A stretch of 49,422 nucleotides of DNA, from positions 1 through 49,422 of the forward strand of contig NZ_PJPV01000053.1 of NCBI RefSeq assembly GCF_002864045.1, in the 5' to 3' direction. Below are positions 16,711 to 26,379 of this stretch, piece after piece. This DNA is from Endozoicomonas acroporae. Its GTDB lineage: Bacteria; Pseudomonadota; Gammaproteobacteria; Pseudomonadales; Endozoicomonadaceae. The notes below the pieces were generated by a model, which was not told where the DNA came from, did no database searches, and saw nothing but the letters and a program-made list of their open reading frames with translations. Numbering within the stretch: the stretch's first letter is position 1; every line of letters begins with the position of its first letter. The translations under genes were made by a program, and so were the position numbers.

Positions 16711-17222
16711 ATACCTTATTATCCTCAGATTATTTGTTACTTCCGATCCATAATTTTTATTAACAATTATTTTGGCTGCGGACAGACAAAATTATCTGAC
16801 TTAATTATTTCCAAAAAGTTCCTTATGAATTACCACAATAAAAGATAATTTCCTGTGGTGAAAGATCAGGTTGTTTTTCTCGGAATTCTGAACAAAAGTT
16901 AATTGAAGTTTTGAAAAAAACTGATCAATACATCATTATCAATTATGCCCGTGAGGTTTTCGGTCAGTAGCCCGGTGGCCATATCTCTCCTGTAGCTACT
17001 TATGTGCTTGTCAGTGACACTCTGCCAAAATAACAACAGGAAAGTAAGTATTTGCGTTGCTGGGACTATTATGGCAGGTACAAAGTTTGCTATGATAGTG
17101 CGTTATTTCGCGGGCGGCTGTTTTACCCGTTATGCGGTAGCCTGTGGTCATCCTTCGGCTATTGTCATGGCCGGGATTGTTGCCGAACTCTCTCATCCTT
17201 TGCATGAAGGCGGGGGTACTTC
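16711..17222. promoter_or_regulatory. Cassette right end and putative sspA promoter
   Basis: The first 150 bp repeat the region upstream of copy 1, then comes the second 18-bp direct repeat at 16861. From 16879 to 17080 I see nothing clear. An extended -10 box, TGCTATGAT (TATGAT at 17091-17096), lies 127 bp before sspA, with a weak -35 (TTATGG). A frame of 76 codons at 17002-17232 has no support as a gene. Confidence 0.35.
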
Positions 17223-17852
17223 ATGGCTGTAGTTGCCAAAAAGTCATCCATGATTTTTTTCTCGGATCCAGCTGACCATTACTGTCACCGTGTTCGTATT
17301 GTACTGGCAGAAAAGGGCGTTGCGGTTGACGTTCAGAATGTAAATCCGGAAAACCTTCCTCGGGAGCTTTCCGATCTGAACCCCTACAACAACGTTCCTA
17401 CGCTGGTTGACCGGGAACTGGTTCTTTATGAACCAAACGTCATGATGGAATATCTAGACGAACGTTTCCCACATCCACCGCTGCTGCCGGTTTATCCAGT
17501 CAGCCGCGCCCAGAGCCGACTGATCATGCACCGCATTCAGAAAGACTGGTGTGCCCTGGTGGATACTATTCTGGATCCCAAAACCAAGGAGACGCCTGCG
17601 GCTCGTGCTCGTAAAGAGTTGCGGGAGAGTCTGTTGGCGGTTGAGCCTGTTTTTGCTGAAATGCCGTTCTTCATGAGCGAAGAGTTTACCCTGGTGGACT
17701 GCTGTGTGGCACCGATTCTCTGGCGTCTGCCGTTGCTGGGTGTTGAGCTGCCGAAACAGGGTAAGTCTATTCTGGACTATGCTGAGCGTTTATTTGAGCG
17801 TGAGTCGTTCCAGGAAAGCCTTTCTGAAATCGAAAAGGAAATGCGTGAGTAA
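17223..17852 (+). CDS. sspA: Stringent starvation protein A
   Basis: A 209-residue GST-fold protein that binds RNA polymerase holoenzyme and changes promoter choice in stationary phase and acid stress. The N-terminal thioredoxin-like part is clear: [20 protein letters not shown] at about 10-29, [23 protein letters not shown], and [19 protein letters not shown]. The helical C-terminal domain follows. SspA keeps this fold but lacks glutathione transferase activity. Length matches the E. coli protein (212). ATG at 17223 follows a purine-rich GAAGGCGGGGG. It forms the usual operon with sspB, 38 bp downstream. The common neighbours rplM-rpsI or the cytochrome bc1 genes are not found upstream; instead there is the PPxY cassette, which suggests an insertion there. 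Confidence 0.95.
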   Translation: MAVVAKKSSMIFFSDPADHYCHRVRIVLAEKGVAVDVQNVNPENLPRELSDLNPYNNVPTLVDRELVLYEPNVMMEYLDERFPHPPLLPVYPVSRAQSRLIMHRIQKDWCALVDTILDPKTKETPAARARKELRESLLAVEPVFAEMPFFMSEEFTLVDCCVAPILWRLPLLGVELPKQGKSILDYAERLFERESFQESLSEIEKEMRE

Positions 17853-17890
17853 CCTGGCTGGCGGCGTGAAGTGTTTGTCCGGAGGCTGTT

Positions 17891-18313
17891 ATGACAATGA
17901 CCAGTAGCCGTTCGTATATTGCCAGAGCACTGTATGAATGGATTCTTGATAATGATTGCACACCCTATATTCTGGTGGATGCCTATCGCCGTGGCGTTGA
18001 GGTTCCCCAGGAGTTCGTCAAGGATGGCCAGATCGTTCTGAACATCTCGCCAACCGCGGTACGGGCTCTGAATATTGGTAATGATTACATCATGTTTGAC
18101 GGTCGCTTCGGTGGTCGCGCCCTGACGATTACCGTACCTGTTCCGGCATTGATGGCTATTTATGCCCAGGAGAATGGTCAGGGAATGGTCTTTGAGGCGG
18201 AGCCGCTTGATGAGCAGGAAGAGGCAGAAGAGGTTCAGGCAGAAGTGCCGGATGAAGAGCCTCCTCCACCACCGAAAAAGCCGGGGCGTCCTCACTTAAA
18301 AGTGGTTAAGTAG
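17891..18313 (+). CDS. sspB: ClpXP adaptor SspB
   Basis: A 140-residue adaptor that holds ssrA-tagged proteins and delivers them to the ClpXP protease. The substrate-binding domain covers about 1-110 (SRSYIARALYEWILDNDCTPYI, ISPTAVRALNIGNDYIMFDGRFGG). An acidic, Pro-rich flexible linker follows (LDEQEEAEEVQ, EEPPPPPKK), and the chain ends in GRPHLKVVK, the ClpX-docking tail also found in E. coli (GRPALRVVK). Length and order are normal. It is in an operon with sspA, ending in the hairpin at 18328-18350. Confidence 0.95.
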   Translation: MTMTSSRSYIARALYEWILDNDCTPYILVDAYRRGVEVPQEFVKDGQIVLNISPTAVRALNIGNDYIMFDGRFGGRALTITVPVPALMAIYAQENGQGMVFEAEPLDEQEEAEEVQAEVPDEEPPPPPKKPGRPHLKVVK

Positions 18314-18327
18314 CCCGTTTCTGATCC

Positions 18328-18350
18328 AAAGAGCCGCGATGCGGCTCTTT
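18328..18350 (+). terminator. Bidirectional hairpin between sspB and the OTU gene
   Basis: A perfect 10-bp stem, AAAGAGCCGC / GCGGCTCTTT, with loop GAT lies 15 bp after the sspB stop and directly beyond the stop of the convergent gene at 18352. The T-run is short on both strands, but position and symmetry support a shared terminator. Confidence 0.8.
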
Positions 18351-18351
18351 G

Positions 18352-21300
18352 TCAGGATGCTTCGATTAGCCTCTGTACAAAATTTCTCTGTTTCGGCATA
18401 AGCAGGCGATCTTTGAAATTTTCCATCGCCTGGGCAAGTGTTTCCATTTTGTTGCGGATTTCCGTGATGGAATTTTCGGGCAGGGTTTCTTCCGGGGCTG
18501 CATTAAGATTGCTTTTCGCACCAGATGATCTGTTTTTCGAAGCGTCACTGCCGACGGCTGGCAAACCGGGCTGACCTGAAATTGATTTCCTGGCCATTAC
18601 TTCCTTTATAAGCGCCAGCAGTTGCCTTCGGCAGTTAAGGAGCGCTATCAGATTTTCACTGGCTGTTTTTATATTGGATACAAAGCAGGTAATACGATCC
18701 TGTGCTTCGATAATCAGTTCAAGGTCAGATTTGATCAGTGATAAATCCTGTGTTTCCTGATCACTGTCGAAGGTGAATAGTTGCAGTACATTGATGATCT
18801 CTTTTTGCAGTGTAAACGCATCTTGCAGTATTTGTTGATGTGTTGAGAATAATGTTGCCAGTTCAAAAACTTTATCACTGAGATTACGTATCGGCTGTTT
18901 TTGTACAGTGATTTTTGTATTTTTATCGATTTTTGACAGTTCTTTTTGTTTGGCCAGATCGGCTTCCACTTTTTTCAGATAGTCAGTGGAGCACACTAAA
19001 ATACCCCGGCTTCTCTGCATACCCTGAAGTACGACATCAAAAAATTGTTTAATCAGTATCTCGGATCGTAACGACTTAATCTGAACAATCAATAGTGAGT
19101 CGTCCGGCGGGTTATTAAGCATCTCCAATACAAGGGTGTTGGCCTGTGATAGCTGACCACTCCCAAAATGTCGCCATGCCATTTTCAGTGAATCCAGTGA
19201 GCCAATTTCGATGTCCAAAGAAGCGATGTCTATATGGTCATCAACGTGATCACTACTGGCACTGCAGGGTGGTTGATGATTTTCCCCTGAGGTGGATTCT
19301 TCGCTGTCAGATTCATCGGGTTTCACAGTGTTTTGGTTCTTTTGTTCTGAGGTTATTGTTGACAGTTTGCGATTGATAATGGATTCTAATTTTTTCTGTT
19401 CCCTGGCATTATTTTCCTGCTCTTCCCTGATTAAAATATTCCAATACTTTTCTGCTTTGGCATTTTTAATCTCCAGCTCCTGACTGGTCATTTTTTTGAG
19501 TCTTTCTAATTGGGGTGACCAGATGGACTGGTAAAAATTGATCTGCTCGGTTGAATTAAATTTTCCCAGTATTTTTTCAACATTTTGGTAGAGAATCAGT
19601 TGGTCCTCTTGATCATAACTATCGTCTTGTTTTGCAGTTAAGTACTGAATTTTCAGCAATATTGTATCAATAAGAGGGTTAAACTGTGTGATGAATTCAT
19701 GGTCACTCAAGTCCAGCGTAATGATCAGCTCCAGTGTCTCCAGCAGATTGCTTTCATCGTGGCAATAGGCTATCCACTGTTTGATCAGAGCTTGTATGGA
19801 GGCGACATTTCTATCGCTTAAACAGCTTGCAACAAGGCGCTTACAGGAAACCAATATCAATACCATGTTTTTTAAGAATTGTTCAGATATATCGGCGTAC
19901 TGTAATGGGTCCAGCAATTCGATGAAGTTGGCTACCAGTTTTTCCAACTTATGATGTTGTTTGACGGTAATGTATTCTGCTGACTCTTTGGTAAGCAGGG
20001 TATTGTGAAATTCTACTAATTTCTGCGTCACCTCCTGTTCAAACAGAAGCTCTTCTTTAATATGAGCCAGTGCAGCAAAACCGTACAGTGTGTTGTAGGT
20101 TAACATGGCTTCTTGCATTTTGGTTTTTTCCAGAAAACTGTTTTTTGCCCTGTTTTTGGAGGCGTTTTCGAGTTCGCGGGTAATGATGGGGATATCCCGG
20201 GTGGCCAGTTCAATGCTCTGGTCAAGTAACTGAATGGCCCGGACATAAATATTGGCAGTGTTTCTTGCTTTTTTGGGGTTGGCATCCTGATATAACTGAA
20301 TAAAGTCATCTGACAAAAGGTCAACACGTTGTTTCAGGGTTCGAACAATCTCTACCGCTTTTCTGGTTTGTTTTTTTGCTTCCAGTTTCTCGCTGATTTT
20401 GTACTTTGCCTGCAATACCGGGTCTGCGCACTGGGTTTTATGGCCACTGGCCAGTCTGTATTCCCTACTGTTTCTGGCGACGAGTGATGTTGTGTCTGTC
20501 GTATCGGGTTTTTGTCTGGCTTCGAGAGCCGGGAGTTCGCGGATGGGGCTGCCATGATCAAACAGGAATTTTGTCTGGTGATCCATTAACGACCTAAACG
20601 TCTCAAAAGACTCAGGCAGTGTCTGCCCCATCAGTGTGGCTGTTTTGCTGTAGGCGTAGGTAAACCAGCTGTGAGTCCATAGTGTTTCGGTAGCTCGTTG
20701 AGCCTTGATAGCGTAGAGCAATGTGTTCAGGCTGGCAGTCTCAAGGCGGTGTCGGATAAGATCAATATGGGGCATCCAGCTATGCAGAAACGGCGCTTCT
20801 GTCTGCAGGTTGCACTGCGGATCAATACGGGAAATCAGGCGAATGGTCATATAAATAGCCGAGAGGCCCGCCGCCTCTTCATAATGACTGATATCAGCCC
20901 CGTTATCAGTGGCCATTATGTAGGCAATGGCCGATTTTAAAAAGAACGTCAGGGACCGTGGAGTATCACCTCGGTGCAGGGATATATGGCCCTTGTATGC
21001 ACAGTTCAGCATTGCCGAGCGTATTGTGGTGATGTCGGTTTTAGCATATTCAGGGGAATCACTGATTAACAGTGTCGGGGTTAATAAGCGGTTGATCTCT
21101 TCATTTACCGGAAAATGCACATCAATCTCTTGCCAGTCAGCGGCAGAAAAATTCTTTTTTTCTATATAATGCCCAGCATTGTGAATATGTTGGGGAATAA
21201 TGGTCCTGTAATCAGGGTAGATCTCGTCGAACTCGGCAGGAAGAGTGAAGCGCAGCTTATGATATGTCTGGTTGCAGAAAGTCGGGTAGAGCGGCTGCAT

Positions 21301-23799
21301 GGCAAGATTGAATGCTTCAGGAGATCCGGTCCGGGCCGCCAGAATCGCCAGTACAACGGGGGCTTGTATGTGCCATGCACGGTTGACGGTATGCAGGTCC
21401 CTGAGTATTTCAGTCATGAATATCGGGTTGTTCGCGTCACAGTGATGAATGATCTTATGCAGTGCCAGAAACAGTATGGATTCTATGTGATTTAACCGCT
21501 TTCCTGTTTCCAGTGCTAACAGTGTCGTATCCGAAAAGGCTTTCATATCAACGGTTATCGGATTCGTCTGGTCGGGTTCCTGAATAACCTTTAACACCTC
21601 ATCAAATAAACTGTCGCCCAGGTTATCCAGTTTTTTCTTGCTCAGGCTATTACTGGTTTTCGGGTTGGAAATTATGGTTAACACGATCTGGATTTTTTTC
21701 CTGATGCGTTCCTCTCGGTCTGACTCTGTGGTCTCTGCCGGATTCGCTGGTCCGGCTGTTGTTTCTTTTGATGGCGTGTTTATTTTTGCAACACTGCTTG
21801 CTGGTCTTTCCGGGGGTAGGCTTTCGGTTTTCTGTTCGACAACATCTGAGCTTTGGTGCGCGCAGCCCGCTGTCTCTTCAGAGATGGCCTGCTGATGAGC
21901 CGGTGGTTGACTGGCGTCATGTTGTGGCTGTTTACACTCAGTTTCTTTAGCCCGGAAAGGCGCAATAAGATAATGTTCAGTCAGCATATAGGGCCTGAAA
22001 ACGTTAATCAGCCCTGGCGATGGTGAGGCTGCATAATAATGGTCTCCTCCGGAGTGAGCAATAAATAATAAACTGGTTATTCGTGGATCATTTGCATCGC
22101 TATTAAACAGTGCTGGCTGTTTAGCCCTTAATGTTTTAATCAGATTTGGTGTTAATTGATTGGCTTCATGAATACTGTGCTTATGTTTCTCAATGTTTTG
22201 TTTTTTGGGATTGACTTTCAGCAAGATAATGGTTGTCCCGGTGACAATAGCCATTATGTGCAATAGAGAGCTCCATCCGTAGTGGCCGGTATCATTGGGA
22301 TTAGCTGCCGGATTGGCAATGAGTCGGCTCTTCAGCAGGTCATGGATGGATTTGCCCGGCTCCGGAAGGATCAGAGTATTCAGTTCCTCGTACTCAGAGG
22401 CGCTCAATCCGGCGTTAAGTGCAGAGGCTATCCAGCAGTGGATCATACACCTAACCATATCAGGACGGATAACAACCTGCTCATGTGCAGTATCGTGGAG
22501 CGAGGTGCCCAGCAGAACATTATAGGTTTTCAGGAAGTTGGTTGCTGCTGCTCTGTTTTTATTCAGTCCACTGGCCAGGGACGCATAAAAACAATTGCCA
22601 TCTTTTGCCGTATTTTCCAGATCAAAATCATTTCTCAGCAAAATCATCAGTTCATTGAATGAGTAGGCCGTTTCATGCCTGCATTTATCGGACGAAAGAA
22701 TATTGATCAACGCCCTTTTTTCCTGGGATCTGGAATGTTTTAGCTGATAGGGTGAATCAAAAAAACTGTGATATAGCTGATCAGCAGAGTAGATGTTCCT
22801 GATTAAAGTAATTGCTTCAACAAACCCACTATTCAGTGCCTTAAAGGGTTCTGACTTATGTAAACCGGGATTTTTTGGGTGATAGTAAAGGGTGAAAACG
22901 TGCTTCTCTATTTTTGAAAGAGTCATTGCGCTATTGAGTATGACTCTCAGTTTTTGATTGTCTTCTGTCGTTGTGATTAAGTTGTCATGAAGTTTTTTCA
23001 ACGAAAAAAGGTCGAGAGCCAGATAACCCATTGTCGACAAAACAGGAATAGTGCCTTTGTACTCTGTACTTATATGGGTGGGGATTCTGATGACATAATC
23101 ATCCCGGGTGAGGTCCAGTTCTTTCATCCATGCGGTTTTAACCGAGCATTCAATTTTGATCCAGGGTTTTCCGGTATGAAACAGGGTTAACTGCCCTGAT
23201 AAAGGTGATAGCTCACCATGATACGGTTGGTTACCAACAAGACGGAGGTTCGGGCTACAGTCTTTCCAGGGGAAATCTTTGCTAAACACAATTTGTTGCA
23301 GTCTTCGATTGAGTTGAATAAGTAGATTGTTGGTGGTTTTTTCATCATTCAACAGTATATCAATATCATTTACATTTTCATTGATACGAGTGTGTAGCAG
23401 GTCAATACCGCAGGAACCAAAGATAACCAGTTGCCCCGGATTATTACAGTGAAAGTACATGATTTCCGTCAGCACTTCATAGAAAATAGACCGTTTGGTT
23501 GTTGCCAGAGAGGGTTGTGTTATTTTTGCCGCACTGGCTAACGGCAGGTCTTTTTGTGCGATTTCCGGGGGAGTGCTTGATGCTGCCTCATGCTCAGCAG
23601 TTGCTTTAACGGGTGATGCAGGGTTCATTTCTTCGATTTTATAGCGGGTTAGCGGTTTTTCCAGCGGAGTATTTAACGGTGGAGTCTGACGATTTAATTG
23701 TCTCTCAACAGTATCGGCGCGAGCAGGGCCACTGGTGTTGACCCCGGTTAATAATGTTGTTGATGGCGCTGCGTTATTTGCCCCATTGGAAACCTGCAT
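18352..23799 (-). CDS. Giant effector-like protein: NTase-like site plus OTU protease
   Basis: An 1815-residue protein. After a disordered N-terminus (1-100), residues 105-260 look like a polymerase-beta-type nucleotidyltransferase: GSC at 128-130, NDIDILL with Asp145 and Asp147, and a possible third acid Glu217 (WIKIECS). Residues about 388-595 fit an OTU cysteine protease: AKDGNCFYAS (Asp400, Cys403), the conserved GHYGWSSLLHIMA and HSGGDHYYA with His587. OTU enzymes cut ubiquitin chains. A disordered linker (620-690) and about 1100 residues of helical sequence follow, with coiled-coil-like stretches. Only the OTU call is firm; the NTase motif is suggestive. No signal peptide. Bacterial OTU proteins are known host-directed effectors, for example in Legionella and Chlamydia; that role is inferred here. 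Confidence 0.8.
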   Translation of the reverse strand: MQVSNGANNAAPSTTLLTGVNTSGPARADTVERQLNRQTPPLNTPLEKPLTRYKIEEMNPASPVKATAEHEAASSTPPEIAQKDLPLASAAKITQPSLATTKRSIFYEVLTEIMYFHCNNPGQLVIFGSCGIDLLHTRINENVNDIDILLNDEKTTNNLLIQLNRRLQQIVFSKDFPWKDCSPNLRLVGNQPYHGELSPLSGQLTLFHTGKPWIKIECSVKTAWMKELDLTRDDYVIRIPTHISTEYKGTIPVLSTMGYLALDLFSLKKLHDNLITTTEDNQKLRVILNSAMTLSKIEKHVFTLYYHPKNPGLHKSEPFKALNSGFVEAITLIRNIYSADQLYHSFFDSPYQLKHSRSQEKRALINILSSDKCRHETAYSFNELMILLRNDFDLENTAKDGNCFYASLASGLNKNRAAATNFLKTYNVLLGTSLHDTAHEQVVIRPDMVRCMIHCWIASALNAGLSASEYEELNTLILPEPGKSIHDLLKSRLIANPAANPNDTGHYGWSSLLHIMAIVTGTTIILLKVNPKKQNIEKHKHSIHEANQLTPNLIKTLRAKQPALFNSDANDPRITSLLFIAHSGGDHYYAASPSPGLINVFRPYMLTEHYLIAPFRAKETECKQPQHDASQPPAHQQAISEETAGCAHQSSDVVEQKTESLPPERPASSVAKINTPSKETTAGPANPAETTESDREERIRKKIQIVLTIISNPKTSNSLSKKKLDNLGDSLFDEVLKVIQEPDQTNPITVDMKAFSDTTLLALETGKRLNHIESILFLALHKIIHHCDANNPIFMTEILRDLHTVNRAWHIQAPVVLAILAARTGSPEAFNLAMQPLYPTFCNQTYHKLRFTLPAEFDEIYPDYRTIIPQHIHNAGHYIEKKNFSAADWQEIDVHFPVNEEINRLLTPTLLISDSPEYAKTDITTIRSAMLNCAYKGHISLHRGDTPRSLTFFLKSAIAYIMATDNGADISHYEEAAGLSAIYMTIRLISRIDPQCNLQTEAPFLHSWMPHIDLIRHRLETASLNTLLYAIKAQRATETLWTHSWFTYAYSKTATLMGQTLPESFETFRSLMDHQTKFLFDHGSPIRELPALEARQKPDTTDTTSLVARNSREYRLASGHKTQCADPVLQAKYKISEKLEAKKQTRKAVEIVRTLKQRVDLLSDDFIQLYQDANPKKARNTANIYVRAIQLLDQSIELATRDIPIITRELENASKNRAKNSFLEKTKMQEAMLTYNTLYGFAALAHIKEELLFEQEVTQKLVEFHNTLLTKESAEYITVKQHHKLEKLVANFIELLDPLQYADISEQFLKNMVLILVSCKRLVASCLSDRNVASIQALIKQWIAYCHDESNLLETLELIITLDLSDHEFITQFNPLIDTILLKIQYLTAKQDDSYDQEDQLILYQNVEKILGKFNSTEQINFYQSIWSPQLERLKKMTSQELEIKNAKAEKYWNILIREEQENNAREQKKLESIINRKLSTITSEQKNQNTVKPDESDSEESTSGENHQPPCSASSDHVDDHIDIASLDIEIGSLDSLKMAWRHFGSGQLSQANTLVLEMLNNPPDDSLLIVQIKSLRSEILIKQFFDVVLQGMQRSRGILVCSTDYLKKVEADLAKQKELSKIDKNTKITVQKQPIRNLSDKVFELATLFSTHQQILQDAFTLQKEIINVLQLFTFDSDQETQDLSLIKSDLELIIEAQDRITCFVSNIKTASENLIALLNCRRQLLALIKEVMARKSISGQPGLPAVGSDASKNRSSGAKSNLNAAPEETLPENSITEIRNKMETLAQAMENFKDRLLMPKQRNFVQRLIEAS

Positions 23800-23965
23800 G
23801 GTGAGACCTTGTCAATTTTATTTATTTAGAATACCTGAAGGCCTAATCATAGCAGTGCAGGAAGCGGTAGTGACGATCCTGCAAGATTGATAAAAATAAT
23901 CCCGGATGTTGAAACTCTCTGTTAAAGTTCTCAGTGCAATTGTCCAAAGCAGAACAGGAAGAAAA

Positions 23966-24568
23966 ATGAAGCTTGCAATTATCAGTGGCAGTCATCGATT
24001 GGAATCCCAGAGTGAGCGGATAAGTCAGGTTTTGGCGAATCGTGTGCTTGAGCTTTCCCTGTTTGACTCGGTTGAGATTCTATCGCTGGCGGGCAACCCG
24101 CTTCCCCATTGGGATGAGTCCATCTGGCGTGGTGATGAGCAGTGGCAGGCCAGACTGGCACCCTGGAAACAAACATTGAAAGAGGCGGATGCGCTGATTG
24201 TCGTGGCACCGGAGTGGAGCGGCATGGTACCGGCGGGGTTGAAGAACTTCTTTCTACTGTTTGGTACCGCCGAGCTGGGCCATAAACCCGCATTGATTAC
24301 TGCGGTTTCTGCCGGGCAGGGTGGGGCCTATCCTGTGGTGGAACTTCGTACCAGTAGTTACAAGAATTGCCGTATCTGTTATCTGCCGGATCATGTGATT
24401 GTCCGTCATGTCGGGCAGGTGTTCACTGGAGAGGATCCTGAAGGGGATAAACATTTGCAGGACCGGGTGGACTACTGCCTTAAACTGCTGAAGGCGTATT
24501 CAACAGGGTTGCAGCACGTCAGAGAGAGTGGGGTTGTTGATCACAAGACATTCCGCAATGGCATGTAG
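23966..24568 (+). CDS. NADPH-dependent FMN reductase-like protein
   Basis: A 200-residue flavodoxin-like protein of the NADPH-dependent FMN reductase family. The flavin phosphate loop is SGSHRLESQS at residues 7-16, and the second loop is PEWSGMVPAGLKNFF (about 81-95), both in typical places. Members reduce FMN or act as quinone, azo or chromate reductases; the substrate cannot be told. I chose the ATG at 23966, with AGGAAGA just before it, rather than an in-frame start 20 codons upstream. It is divergent from the OTU gene. The conserved YN after PE in many members is WS here. Confidence 0.85.
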   Translation: MKLAIISGSHRLESQSERISQVLANRVLELSLFDSVEILSLAGNPLPHWDESIWRGDEQWQARLAPWKQTLKEADALIVVAPEWSGMVPAGLKNFFLLFGTAELGHKPALITAVSAGQGGAYPVVELRTSSYKNCRICYLPDHVIVRHVGQVFTGEDPEGDKHLQDRVDYCLKLLKAYSTGLQHVRESGVVDHKTFRNGM

Positions 24569-24578
24569 CTGTGATACT

Positions 24579-24605
24579 CGGGAGACTGTTTTCGGCAGCC
24601 TCCCG
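24579..24605 (+). terminator. Hairpin after the flavin reductase gene
   Basis: A 10-bp stem with one mismatch (CGGGAGACTG / CAGCCTCCCG) starts 10 bp after the stop. It has no T-run, so termination would be weak or Rho-assisted. Confidence 0.45.
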
Positions 24606-24822
24606 GTTCCCGCATTGCCTTACCATAGAATTCAATGGCTATCTCCCGCCTGGTTGAATTTCCTTTTGTTATAGAACTATTTAAGCCAACGTGTAGTCCA
24701 CCATCTGGTCTGGGGTTGATCGGTGGTTGCTGTTTTTCATTTTTCTATAAAGGTATCTAAAGCTGATGATCAGCCTCCTGGTCCATGCCACATATCAATT
24801 CATCAGTTGAAGAGGTGCTCAA

Positions 24823-26217
24823 ATGACTGTTGGCAATGCTTCCCTGGCTCCCTTGCCCAATGTCTCATTTCCTGTTGGTGCTGAGGTAGCAGGATCACCG
24901 GACGTTGGAACCTTTCAATCCAGGTCTGTGGATGCAATCGACCCGAACCTGCCTCTGACTGGAGGGGATGTTGGTAAGGCAAGGATTTTATCTGAGATAG
25001 AGAAAGACGGTGGCAAATCAATACACGACAGATTGCTGGAAAAGCTTCACCTGAATGCCACAGGCTGTGCAAATGACTCTGTGGATGGGGTCGGCCGGGA
25101 GCGTCGCAGTGCTGATACCGGGCAACGGTATGTCTCACGCACGCGGACTTCAGTTCCTGTCATTATTGATTCGCAGAGGCCGCTGGGGCCTGAAGATCTT
25201 ACGGCGGATGATTCGTACATGCGGGTAGGTGGCAGCAGGAATCCGGATAGCTTACAGGTCAAGATTGATCGGGATAACGAGGTTGTATTTCGAATGACGC
25301 ATCATGACTCTCACGGTAATGCCACGGTATCAGCAGATAACGATATTGGTGTCAGTCCCTGCTTTGTGTCCCGGGGCGAAGACGTCACTAATCCTGATCT
25401 GGGCAGGGCCATGGGGGTATTCCATGATCAGTATCGGTGCAGTAATCATTTGTCCTCATACGGTGAGCTGACCCTTAAACTGCAAGCCGGTGACGAACCC
25501 GTTGAGGGAACGCTGTTTTCGCTGGAGGAGACCGTTGATTCCAGGCTTTATAAGAGCGCTGATGGCTATCTGTCACACCTGACACCGGATGCGTCGGTGG
25601 CAACCTATGAAGCATTGAAAACAGAAGGGGTGACATGGGAAACAGGCAGTGTGTCTCCCATTGCCCTCAGGGTCATGAGTCATGACGGTAAAAACTACCT
25701 GACTCTGCAGGCCAGCGCCTACTATGAGCAGTTTAATACCGGGAATCAGGAGTGCATGCCCTCATTTGCAGGGGCGGCCACCTCGCTCAATCAGGCGAAA
25801 TGTTGTGATGGCGTTCAGGATGGTAAGTATCTTGCCGTGATGCCTCTGCCTAAAGGCTGGTTTGAAATTAAGTATCAGGTTCAAAAGAGTGTGTTTTCAA
25901 CCACCGGGGGGGCATCTGGCGGGAAGGTGAAACTGTGGGTGGACGGTGAGTTAAAAGCAAGCGCCTTTTGTCGTAACGGTAATAATAACCAGTTGGTTTT
26001 TGGGGGTGGTGATCTGCGCCCCAAATTTGGCTTGTTTGATGTGTCGGCCAAAGAGCTGAAGGCCAAATTCAAAAAAACCTCGTTTTCTGACTCCTTCCAG
26101 AGTAAGAGTGCTTATGAAGATGAACGGGCAAATTATGTAGGTCATCCACATGTCAAAGGCCAGTGTGACAGACCGGTTGGAGGGTCCGATAATGATCCAA
26201 GAAACCCATACTGCTAG
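24823..26217 (+). CDS. Hypothetical protein, possible lectin/lyase-like jelly roll, 464 aa
   Basis: The first 110 residues look disordered. The rest is rich in beta-strand pattern. The stretch around 345-405 (GWFEIKYQVQKS, GGKVKLWVDGEL, RPKFGLFDV) resembles the C-terminal strands of concanavalin-A-like polysaccharide lyases, where W..., GxVxVWxDG and xxKFGIY recur. This would suggest binding or cutting of acidic glycans, but the usual catalytic residues cannot be assigned by eye. There is no signal peptide, odd for a polysaccharide lyase, so export would need another route. Seven Cys residues are present. It ends in a polar tail (GGSDNDPRNPYC). I put moderate trust in the fold and little in the enzyme activity. 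Confidence 0.5.
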   Translation: MTVGNASLAPLPNVSFPVGAEVAGSPDVGTFQSRSVDAIDPNLPLTGGDVGKARILSEIEKDGGKSIHDRLLEKLHLNATGCANDSVDGVGRERRSADTGQRYVSRTRTSVPVIIDSQRPLGPEDLTADDSYMRVGGSRNPDSLQVKIDRDNEVVFRMTHHDSHGNATVSADNDIGVSPCFVSRGEDVTNPDLGRAMGVFHDQYRCSNHLSSYGELTLKLQAGDEPVEGTLFSLEETVDSRLYKSADGYLSHLTPDASVATYEALKTEGVTWETGSVSPIALRVMSHDGKNYLTLQASAYYEQFNTGNQECMPSFAGAATSLNQAKCCDGVQDGKYLAVMPLPKGWFEIKYQVQKSVFSTTGGASGGKVKLWVDGELKASAFCRNGNNNQLVFGGGDLRPKFGLFDVSAKELKAKFKKTSFSDSFQSKSAYEDERANYVGHPHVKGQCDRPVGGSDNDPRNPYC

Positions 26218-26379
26218 TTAGAGGTTGGCTTAACCTGAACAACATTCGGGTTGTTGGCCGGGGGCTACCACCCTTGGCCCTTGTCGATTGGTCTAAAAAT
26301 TTCCGATTTTTTATCCTCAATTTTCTGCCACCCTCGCTAAGGGTGCTTTTCTACACCAGACCAGACAATGAGGTGATCT

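Larger units (their letters stand above)
14061..16878. repeat. 2.8-kb cassette bounded by 18-bp direct repeats
   Basis: The sequence AAAGATCAGGTTGTTTTT occurs exactly at 14061-14078 and at 16861-16878. Between the copies lie three genes for PPxY proteins. Inside, a block of about 0.8 kb is duplicated in the same orientation (about 14082-14880 and 15988-16857), including the gene, its upstream A/T-rich region and its downstream tail (cacttttcatcagccaacc...). The long direct repeats suggest insertion by recombination or a large target duplication. No recombinase or transposase gene lies inside. Confidence 0.6.

Noticed and set aside
17002..17232. A 76-codon plus-strand frame before sspA
   Set aside because: No ribosome site, no similarity, and it overlaps the sspA start out of frame; the region is better read as the sspA promoter.
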